From Candidula unifasciata (Eukaryota; Mollusca; Gastropoda; Stylommatophora; Geomitridae), in assembly GCA_905116865.2 (NCBI GenBank), contig CAJHNH020007667.1, positions 124,001-188,000 on the forward strand: a DNA stretch of 64,000 nt, read 5' to 3'. Below the pieces are notes generated by a model. It searched no databases, had not been told where the DNA came from, and was given only the letters and a program-made list of their open reading frames with translations. Position numbers and translations under genes: made by a program. How positions within the stretch are numbered: the stretch's first letter is position 1; the number at the start of each line of letters is the position of its first letter. This document shows, in pieces, positions 48,101 through 59,900 of this stretch.

Positions 48101-51100
48101 ACTGCTCTTTGTCCTAGTCCTTATCCTTTAGCATAAGTGACACTGCCTGCATATCTCTCCGTTTGCTACCATCTTGTCATCCCATCCCAATCCTCTGATA
48201 TGCTTTGTTGAGGTGAAGTATTAACAGTGATGGAGTGCCTATTTGTGTGCCCTGTATATGGGATTTCCCATAGATTCGCTTATTCCCCTCCCCGTGTGGG
48301 TTCCGGGGCCCTATTATAGGGGGGAAAGCAAGAATAGACCCACTGCCTACACAAAAGCATGTCGTAAGAGTCGAGTAATTGGGAGCTTCTTTCGAAGTCG
48401 AAGTGCATCTGCCTGAGAGGCAAGGAACCAGCAGTCTGCACACAAATGAGTCAGATCCGTAAAATGGATGCACACGCAACGCTCAGGTTCTGGAACAGGA
48501 CTGCAGTCCTAAAGTGGATGGACAACCAGAACTTTCTGCCAGAGTTTACAGCTGGTGAACCGGAAGAAGTGTCCAACATTTACACCAGGGCTATTCCACA
48601 AAGTTTACTCAGAGGCTGAAATGTTGAAAATGGGGATCGTCACTGGCCAGAGGCCTGAGCATAGAACCATCAATAATACAATACAGCTGGCAATGATTTG
48701 TGGCCCACTTGCTAGACCTTCATGAGCCATATCTGGCCCATGGGCCACCAGTTAAACACCCTTGGTTTACATAGTCAGTCTTTCGATTGTTATTTGATCT
48801 ACACATCACTCCTTGTTGAAGTATGATATATGTTGGCAGCTAGATGGTCAAACAATTTGTCCGATTATTTTTCTGATTAAATCCAGCGCTGTCACTATCC
48901 CTATTTTCTTTCTGATTTCATCATTTATGATCTGCTCTCCCCTTGATATGTCTAGTACTTCTTCTCAGGAGTCTTATCTCAGTTGTTTTAAGTTTGTTAT
49001 TTTGCTGCTAACAGCAATATTCATAGTACCCAGGGAGCATACACATTTGACTACCATGACTAGGCACAGATAATGTAGAATTGTGTTTGTCCGTGTACAC
49101 AGTTACCTTTTGAATTCTTTCAACTTCATGGGATAGGAACAAATATTTTCTTTTCTTCAATGCCACCATGTTGTTTTAGCATGGCATCTACTAAAATGTT
49201 TATTTACTGAATACAATTTTTTATCCAAGGCCAAATACCAGGGATAAATATTTTCGTTAGCCAGATCACTCATTCGTAGTGGTATCACTGTATTTCTAAT
49301 ATTACCTTTTGTGGGAATTGTGCTTTTTCTCTTTTGTTCACTCGATCATTCATGAAGTTTAGTTTTCAGTGATGTTTTTCGAGACCAAATAGTTTGCTGT
49401 GATATGTCACATTATGGGCAGTTATGAGGTACATGTTAGAACCAGCTATGAAGTTAACATCATTTCATAAAGTCAATGCCAAAGATCATGTTTCCCATAA
49501 CTGATAATTCTTGTTTACATCTGTGATCACATTTTATGTTAGCTTATGATACAGTAATGGAAAAGTTTATGAAAGACCAATGTTATTACTTTGGACCCAT
49601 CAAAGATGCAAACAGCGGGGAATGGAGAGTGAGAAGCAAGAATGAAATTCATAATCTGTTTAAATCACCTTTGATCCCTGGCATCAGCTAATATAGACTG
49701 AAATAACTAATAGACTGAAATGGTTGGGGAATATTGAAAGAATGTCAGATAACAGAGAAGTAAAAACTATATACACAAGGGAGACGAATGGTCGTAGACC
49801 ACAAGGCAGACCAAGAAGACGATGGAGAGATAATGTCCAGGCAGACTTGCAAACACTCGGCGTCACCAACTGGAAAGAGAAGGCCAACCAGAGAGATGAA
49901 TGGAGGCGGGTGATATCTGCAGCAATGAACCTCAAGGGCTCATAATGCTGAAGAAGAAGACGAAGAATGTTTTTACCAAAGTCATGGGTGATTTTGCTGA
50001 CAGGCTCCAGAAGATGTCTAGGAGCCCGCAAGACTTGTAACAGTGACTCATGTCCTTCAGCTAGATCCATAGCTGTCTGTCCCACATTTTCTCTGCAAAA
50101 AAAACAAAACATATTAGAGCATGTGTATCATCAGATTACCAAATTAAGAATCGACACCACAGCACACACACAGGTGCCTCCTCTCCCACAGGAAATGTCT
50201 TAAGCTGCAGATGCTAACCATTCCCATAGCACACTGATTATGAACTTGTCGTTCTCTTCCTTTCTTGCCAATCCACATTTCCTCGTACACACATTCTTAC
50301 TCATGTTATTTAATCTAACCTCCTGTCTTATATCAGAAGAATAGAAATTCATGGTAGCAGAGTGGTTAGTGGGCTCAAGTAATAATACAACAATCAGGCA
50401 ATAATGTTATGGATGAACCTATGACAGGTCTGACAAATCTGTAGAAGAACTGACTGTCTACATGGTGCTCATGCGTAAGAAAAGCTTAGGGGCAAGGGGT
50501 AAACCAAGAAGAAGATGGAAAGATGGCATCAACAACAGCCTTAAGGAAATGAAGACCAAGAACAAAACACTAGAAAGAGCACATAGAAGATCATTACATT
50601 TCCAGCCTTTTCCCTGTGGGTTTTGGGGAAAACAAGAATAGACCCATTGCCTCCCCAACAGCATGTCGTAAGAGTCTACTAAATGGGGGTTTCCTTCAAA
50701 GTTGTAGTGCATCTACCTTAGAGGCAAGGAACCAACAGTCTGTATAAAAATAAGTCAGATATGTAAAAAGGATATGCATGCAACAAGCCCCAACCACTGC
50801 AGTCTATAAGCCCTCAGGATGCCAGTATTAAGTGGTGATTTAAACAGACTATGAACTTCGCTGTTGCTTCTCACTCTTCATTCCCGGCCTTTTGCATCTT
50901 AAATGGGTCCCAACATTCACCATTCACCTGATTTTAAGAATAAAGATATCATCATCGTCATGTAACAGGTCCTTTGCAGAACGTTGCTCTCATCACAGTC
51001 TGCCCGATAGAAACTAGGTCTCTCGCCAACTCTCCACTTCATGTACTCTGATATCCTGTGCCTATCTTCGTATTGGTCGACCCCTGCCCGTCCTTCTTGG

Positions 51101-53850
51101 TACCATGCCTTCTGCTATTTTTTTTTTCTAATCTGCCAAAGCGCCTGATATGACCAAAATATTTCAGATGCTGTTTGTAAGCCAATCTTCCTGGATGTTC
51201 AAATCTTTTAAAATGATAAAGATATACAATGAGATTTAACGGCATTATAAAATATGGCCATACCCTGTGGTAACTTGAAGGTCAATGTTAGCCCCATAAT
51301 TAAGGAGTTCTTCTACAATGCCTGCGTCGCCTCTCTTAACGGCCTCATGAAGTGGAGTCAGACCTCTTGCATTGTACACATTCAAGTCGGCTCCACGGGC
51401 TGGAATGAAGATCTGCGTAAAAATCATTTTTCCATGGGACAAGACAGACGTAGACAGTTGTGAGATAAGATTTCAATTCAGTGTGTTTCAGTAAATGAGA
51501 ATTAAATTTGATGACTTCAAAAAAAAAAAAAAAAAGTCAAAGAAATCATATAAATATTGAGACAAGAAACAGGATATCACAAAAGCATGTTTCATTAAAG
51601 GCAACATTAAAGGGGATGAATTCAAGAAAGGCAAAACAGTTTGAGAAATAACTAGATAATTGTTGATATCAACAGTTATAAGAAAAATAGGATGGCCGTA
51701 TATGTGCACATTCTGAGACAAGGCAAAGAATCACAAAATCGGCACTACAATGGAAAACAAATGGAGGAAGTGAAGACATCCAAGAGAATCTCTATGCCTA
51801 ATGTCGATGAAAGGCCACAGGTGCCAGACTACATTCCATATATGATTCTGAAATATGCCAGTGCTCATTCACATGACTCGATTTAACAGCAGAAAACTGG
51901 TTGAGATAACCACTGTGAATGTCAAAATCCACCACAGGCCTGCAACAGTAATAGATATGGTTATAAAGGCAGAGCTAGATACAGCTAGAAAGATTCAGTT
52001 TCAAGAATCCTATAAAACAAGTCAAGACAAAACATTGTGCTACGGGCTGGACAGAAATGTCTGTGTTTAATGGTAACAGCGAAACAAGTCAGACAGGCAA
52101 ACTGCCTACCTGGAACGAGGCAAACGAAAGAAAGGTATTTAAGAAAACATATAAATAAATACTTATAACTATACTAGGAATCCTTTATACAAAAAACACA
52201 AACATAAAATATGTATATCAATTATGGAAAAAGCAGGTGTTAAAATAAATAGAAATGAAACACTGTTTCCCTATGCGAGTTCCAGAGCCCCATTGAAGGG
52301 ATGGGGGAACCTACTGCCCCCTAGCAAGAATTTCTGAAAAAGCAACTGATTAGGAGTTGCTTAAATTAAACATGTTAGGCTGAAAGGTGCAGATATCACA
52401 GCCTAGTTGTAAACTACAACGCAATGTGCCAATACCATTTTAAGGGTGAAAACAATAGCAGCAGTTAATGAAAAAGCAACAAAATTTTTTAACATAATGT
52501 TTTTGTTTTAAATCACAGATAAACCCTTCAAGATATGAGAAATGATGGTATTACAATATTTTTTAATGACACAATACATACTTTAAATACTATACAGATA
52601 ACAAAGATATTTATTAAAGCAATGAAAAAAATTTAAAATGGAAGGTCAGTCAGAACAGATTTATTAAATGTGCATAAAATGCAGTCAAAACTTTTCTTGC
52701 TTTTAGAGTTGGAAAGTAAAATAAAGGACTCGTTTCAACTCATTAACATCCAGAGCACATACTGCAGAATTGCACCCAAAATCAAAACATGAGAGAAGAC
52801 ACATGGCCAGAGGGAAGAGGCATCCAGGAAAAACTTTGGGAAACCTCTGGAGACTTGTTGCTGTTGTAACGTTTCATGGAGATAATACAACTGTCAACCT
52901 GAGCATATGAAACCCATTGCAAAGAAAAAGATTCATTAGCACATTGGGCATATGGTGCTGGACCCCTTTTTCTATCAGCATTTACATTTTAAAAGATCTG
53001 AACATCAAGGAAAAATGGCTAATAAACAGCATTTTGTCAGAGAAACTGAAATATGTGTAGTCATATCAAGAGCCAATGCTGAAGGCATGGTACCAGGAAG
53101 GAGAGGCAAAGGCCAACCAATATGAAGATGGGCACAGGATATAAGAAACTCCTTGAATATGAAAGTGCACTATGCAGGGCAAGCTGGCGAGAGACTGAGT
53201 TTCTTTCAGGCAGACTGTGATGAAAGCGACGTTATGCAAAGGACCTGCTACACGATGATGATGATGAATCAGCACTTAAGGGATAATTCGTTCAACGCTA
53301 TGCCGGCTGCCGTTAATTCTAGGGACAGTTCCTGTCTTTCATATAAGGCTGGGTTAATTATAAAAATGTGCATCGATGCAGATTTGAACTTAAGATCTTT
53401 AGGCTGTCATGCAATTGTCTAGCCATGAAGATCTTCAGGCTGTCATGAAATTGTCTAGCCATGGTGCTTCATCCTTTAACATAGGTAATACACAATCATT
53501 CACAGTAAGAATTTCTAGACATCCTTTTAAAACAAATATAAATGACTAACAAGGCTGCTGTGTAAGGATACAAGACAAAAGAACTCAATAAATGACAAAA
53601 GAACCCTCACCACATAAACACTGAACCATATCTCTGTTTCCATGGCAAACAGCCCAGTGTAATGGAGTGTTCAACATCTCTGGGCTGTCTGTCAACTTGA
53701 TGCTGACTCCAGCCGCCAACAGCTGACAAACACGGCCTAAACTGTAAAATGTATTGAAATGTTATGCATGCATACAATTTTATTTATCTATCTGTCTGTC
53801 TGTCTATCTGTCTGTCTCTCTATCTGTCTCTCTATCTATCTATCTGTCTC

Positions 53851-53932
<82 letters not shown>

Positions 53933-56900
53933 CATCTATCTATTTGTCTATATATCTACCCCTCTCCCTCTACATATATATAGAACCCTTTTCTGCAACT
54001 TTAAGCTTACTGAGTATACAGTGCCAGACCTACATTTTACAGATCAATTTATCTACAGTGGGTGATGTGGTTAGCATCATGCTGATCACCTTAACTTCCC
54101 AGGACTTTATCTGGTACCCCTTAAACGCTGGGATGATCTGGGAGCCAAGGTCATTTTTAAAAAGTCAGGCTCCAATTGGATTTTAGCCTACAACCTTTAG
54201 ATCAGCAGGCAAGCAGCTAGCCACTACACCATGGTAGATCTCATATATATAAATATATATGTGTGTGTATGTATGTATATGTATATATATATACACTAGT
54301 ATGTCTTAAGTAAAGTACACATCTTGAGACATATCAGGAATTTAGTGCTAGTCCCATATTTTTATAGCCAATTTATCAAGACAGTGTTACTGTGCAGTCA
54401 GAAATGATTCTAGGACACCCCAGGAAGCCACTAGAGGATTTATTTGTTAAAACGTATATGCTCAATACAAGAAAAGGAGAAAACCATCAAACTGAAGTAG
54501 TACCACCCAGGGCACACAATCTAGCCCGACACTTTAAATAACCATAACACTCCCCCCGCCCGTGTGGGTTCCGGGGCCCCATTGTGGGTAAAACAAGAAT
54601 AGACCCACTGCCTCCCCAAAAGCATGTTGTAAGAGTTGACTAATTGGGTAGCTTCCTTTGAAGTCAGAGTACATCTGCCAGAGAGGCAAGGAACCAACAG
54701 TCTGTATTCAAGAGAATGAGATCTGTAAAACTGATGCACACGCAACACTCAGGTTCTGGAGCAGGACTGCAGTTCAGTAGTGGACGAGCAACCAGAACTT
54801 TCCGCCAGAGTGTACAGTTGGTGAACGCGAAGAAGAAGAAGAAATAACCATACTAAACATTTGCGGTTTAGGACAAAAAGTAGTAGAAATTGTGAATTTC
54901 ATGGGGGAAAACAATATAAGATCAGACTTCTGGCCAAAATGGAGGAAAGGCTTGGCAGAATGTTTAGCTTCTAAGATATTTTTGCTTCCGACAGCGCTTT
55001 GCTAATGCAGTTTCCACATAAGGATGGTAGTCTACGGTTTTGCTGCCTGAGCTACTGAATTTAGTGCTTGGTTGCAGCCCTGTGAGCTGTGTTTTACGGT
55101 GGAATGCCTTTCATTTGTGCAGAGGTTGTGTCTTGCTAATCAATATGGCCAGTAGCCTGTTTACATGTGAGCTTGTGAATACCTTATGTAATAATTCTAC
55201 GTGTGTATAGTAACCAAGTTATCATGCCCGACTACTTCCATCAACGACAAACTATATTTCTGGTGGCGATTGTTGGCTTTAGCGCCTCCAGCAACTGGAA
55301 TACGCATTTACTGCGTGTGCATATTTCTGGATGGTCCCGGGACTACTTGTTTGTTCACCAGTTTATCAACTGCAATAGTGAGGGCCATTTCATTTGATTT
55401 GCACTGGCACATGAACGGAGCAAGTGTGGGGAAACCCAATTGCAGTGCTGTTGAAACCTCAACTATGACAATATAAGATCATGGGACTATCAGATTGTAG
55501 GAAGAAAGGATAAAATAACACAAAACAGCAGCTGATAAATATGCTATTCGTACCAACTTAGTGCTAGCAATCCCAAACATAGACAATAATTTAAAAAAAA
55601 CAGACATGCAAAATTACAAAATGTAAGATGAGATATATAAGAAATGTGGCAGGAAAAATAAGTACAGAGTCACCAATGAAGAACTAAAACAGTGGTAGGC
55701 ACAGTACGGCTGAATAATTTCAAAGAACATCAAAGAATCAAATAGTTTAATTATCTGGTCAAAATGGAACAAAATCAGCCAGCAGGGAAAGCGCACTACC
55801 TGAGAACAGCAGGTTACAAGGCAGGAGGCCGATCAAGAAAGGGATGCAGGGAGTATCACATTATGACAACACAAGCTACACAACTAGTAAAAGAAATAAA
55901 ACTACATATAACTCCTCTCGTCAATGCTTTATGGCATAAACAGTAGGACAAAAGAAGAGAAATTACTTAATCGGTGATGGGTGACGAAAAAAGAGTCAGA
56001 AGTGGCTATATAAAACCTGTACTTTTGTATGCACGTGAAACACAGACCATAAGCAGACAAGTTGAGAAACATTTGATGGTAGCAGCAATGTGTTTTTCTT
56101 AGAACAATGCAAAGGTACCAAGGATGGACTAAAACACGATTAAGGCAGTTTTGAAGAAACAGATGAAAAGTAAACTGGTCAGATAAATTAGATGTAGACA
56201 GTCATGATGCTCTGGGCATTTATGAGTTGAGTTGATTCAAGAACCGACATCACAGCATTCAGGGCATTCCCATAAGCACTCCGTCTCCATCTTCAGCAGC
56301 CAATGAAGAGTTCCGATACTAATGGTGCCAGTGGCATTCTGATTAAACATTCGTCTTGCCTTGCCTCTGAGCTTCGAGGCATTTGCCAGAACCTCTAATC
56401 ACTCCCCTCTTCATCAATCTCACCAAACTGTTGTGATCCATCTGCTCCTTTGGGCATATAAATGAGGAGAAACAGAAGTGACTGCTGTCAAGCTAATAGT
56501 AAGAAATCAATCCATTGAACTGTCACTAAGAATCTCAACAAGGGAACAAAGAACATACACAAGAAAAATCAGATGTTTCAGCCAGAGCCTTTCACAGCAA
56601 AAAACAATAAAGACAAGGGAGACAGTAGTCTACGATACAGTCCCCCTTGTAGTTTTCGCCTAAAAAGGCTCGGGCCGAAATGTCCGATTTGTCTGTTCGT
56701 TACACTTCTTAGTCACAGTTCAGTGGATTAATTAAATGAGAAGAAATAATTTAAAAACTTTGTGACAACTGGCAAACCTGACGAGAAAAGAGCAAATGGA
56801 AGACAAAAAGATAAATACCCAGGCTATTTGATCACACAGCAGAATCAAAGCAAGGAACAGAGACCTGATCTGAGATCAGTGATAATATGTGATGGCAAAC

Positions 56901-59900
56901 GATGAATGTAAATGTTTCCTGCATCATGTGATGACGTTTATTAGTAACCTGCATTAGCCATCACTTCCAACGATATGACTGATAGATTCTTTATTCTTTT
57001 GTCCTCTCACTGATGCCAAGTTATAGCTCAGTGTCGTAGTTTTCTGTATTTATCTTGCACTTCTCTGGTGGCTTGGCTCAACTTTTTGCAGGTTTTGGCT
57101 ACACCAGTTTCCCATCTCTTTCTTGGTCTTCCTCCCAGATGTTTTGCTGTAAAAAGTTTTATTTGCAGTTTGGCCAGGCTGCATTTTCACTAGATGGCCA
57201 AACCATTTCATTCATTATTTGGACAGATTACGGTACTTGCTCCAATTACCACCATCCTGCTGAGCCAGTATACGTCATAAAGCATGCAATCTATTCATTC
57301 CTTTCTGTTCTATCAGGTGCAATCCTTTCAATGTCATGGATGGAATCTAGCACCTTTGGCCTCTCTCATCAGTGTCTCTTTTAGGGTTTCTCTAGGAAGT
57401 CTTTGTTCCCTTAATTAATCTTTTTTTCAATCTGATTGCCTGTTTGGTGATCCTCAGCCCTCTTCTTTGATTGTCTGTTTGGTGATCCTCTGCCCTCTTC
57501 TTTGATTGTCTGTTTGGTGATCCTCTGCCCTCTTCTTTGAATGCCTGTTTGGTGATCCTCTGCCCTCTTCTTTGATAGCCTGTTTGGTGATCCTCTGCCC
57601 TCTTCTTTGATTGCCTGTTTGGTGATCTTCTGCCCTATTCTTTGATTGCCTGTTTGGTGATCCTCTGCACTCTTCTTCTAAGGATGTGCCCAATACAGCA
57701 CAATTTTTCTTTGTCTCATAACCGTTGGTATAAATGGGTGTCCAGACATTTCTTATTTCTTCACCCTTCTTGAAATCATCTAATGGAATTCCATTATAGG
57801 TCCCAGTAACTGACAGATGAAATAAAGTGCAGCAGACTAATAGCTATTTGGAATAGACCAACTGCCCACAAAAAAAATGTGCCAAAAGAGTCGACTAATT
57901 GGGAGCTTCCTTTTAAGTCAGAGTGCATCTGCCTGGGAGGCATGGAACCAACAGTCTGCACATAAATGTGTCAGATCTGTCAAACCAATGCACACGCAAC
58001 ACCCAGGTTCTGGAGCAGGACTGCAGTCCAGAAGTGGATGAACAACCAGAACTTTCCACCAGAGTTTACAGCGGGTGAATGAAAGAAGAAGAAGAAGCCT
58101 GGATCTACTACAGTAGGTGGAATGGTCACTGGCAGTAAAGAAAGCTTAGAATTATCCACACAAAAAAAGAATGAGTAAAACAGTTTTACAGATTTAAAAT
58201 TTCATACTTTGACTGAGCAGTTGCCTTCAGAAGCTCTTCATTGTAAACAGTTCTGATCTGATCTGTAGCCAAGTCCAATGGCAGCAGTCCCTCCTTGTTC
58301 TGTACTCCTGGATCTGCTCCTCCAGCCAGTAAAGCTCTCACTTTGTCCACCTTGCCATGCTATTGAACAAACCAGGATGTACAAAATGACAATGTAAACA
58401 CAAAGAAAACAGCCAGGTTAACTTGCTAACAATAAGTGTAAGAAAGTAAGGTTAAGATCCCTTTTCCCACCTTAGGCGCATCGGGCATATGGGAAGAGCA
58501 TCCCATATTTTTTTACAGACCAATCTGCAATAAGTGGGCAATGTGGTCAGCATTATGCCAGCCGTCTTTACTTCCTGAGAACAGCCATTCTGGTACCCAT
58601 TTTAGGCTGGGTCGACCTGTGGCGCCCCATACCATGATAAAAATCCATGTAGCCAGTAGTGTACATGTAAATAGTAAATTTAGAATGCAGTGACATGTTC
58701 TAAAGCAAGGCTTTTTAACTTGCACCCCGTGGGGCACATTTGAGAGGCCTAGCAAGTGGCCCGCGGATCGTCACCAGCTCTATTGTATTAATGATCTTTC
58801 TGTGCTGGGGCTCGGGCCTCTGGCTTGTGTCAAACCCCCTTCCCCCCCCCCCTTATCAAAATTGTGGCCCCTGAGTAAACTAAGTTGAATAGCCTTGTTC
58901 TTGGAAGATTTCACACTGAAAGACAAGAAAATAAAGGATCTGTTTCCATGCTTTGAGCAAGCATATGCCATGACTATAATTTTTTAAAGAAGAACTGACA
59001 CTAGATGGGTAATGGTATCAGTATCTGAAATATCATGCTCACTGATTTTACTTCCTAAAAAAATGTCTTTGTATCCATTTTAGACTTAACAGACTTGGAA
59101 TTTAAGAATGATTTTTAATATCTACACCTCAATTATGGTGGTTTGGGGGGGGGGGGGATTTTGGCAGCACAGCTGCTAGATATTTTCCTGTCAGCTGAAG
59201 GTCTAGGGTTCAAATCCAAATCAAGGTAGTTTTTTTTTTTTTTTCAGGTGACCTCTGCTCCCAGGTCAACCCATTCTAAAATGGGTATCAGATGTTCTAT
59301 GAAGTAATGGTGATGTTGCGATCCCGACCACATGAGAGTGCCAGTTGGTTTACACAAATAGAACCTAGCACAGTGGCTCTCAACCTTCCTAAAGCTGCAA
59401 CCCTTCAATAAAGTGCCCTTATGTTGTGGCGATCCCCAAACAATTATTGTCCTTCATAGCTTCAATGAATATATGTTTTTCGATGGTCTTAGGCGACCCC
59501 TGTGAAAGGGTCAATCGACCCAGAAAAAAGGCCATGACCGGCAGATTGAGAACCACTGGTCTAGCATGATATGCCCGATGAGCTGAAAGTGTGAAATGGG
59601 TCCTTACCCCGAGGTGGGGACTCCTACCTATGACCTGGCTGGCAGGCAGGCAACTGTGATAGCTACTGCACTATCAGAGCTACCCAAGCTAATTTATGCT
59701 CAATTAAAAAAGGTACACACATGTAACAAATAACATAAAAACATTTTTGTATATAATAGCAGTGTGCTGTGCAAAAATTCTGAATCCTAAAGATGCATAC
59801 AATACAATTTTTAAGCTGAAATGCTATAGAAAGATTCTCAAAATACCACAGATCAAGAAAAATACTGACATCCAAAAAGATCTGAATATTAAAGATGACT

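Noticed and set aside
48813..49073. Possible reverse transcriptase remnant
   Set aside because: Minus-strand frames look vaguely like an RT tail but no diagnostic block (YADD, FGHxxR, GRPxxRW) could be read.
53754..54186. Overlapping ORFs of 74-140 aa reading YLSIYLSIYL
   Set aside because: They are translations of the (TCTA)n microsatellite in all frames and include SINE sequence.
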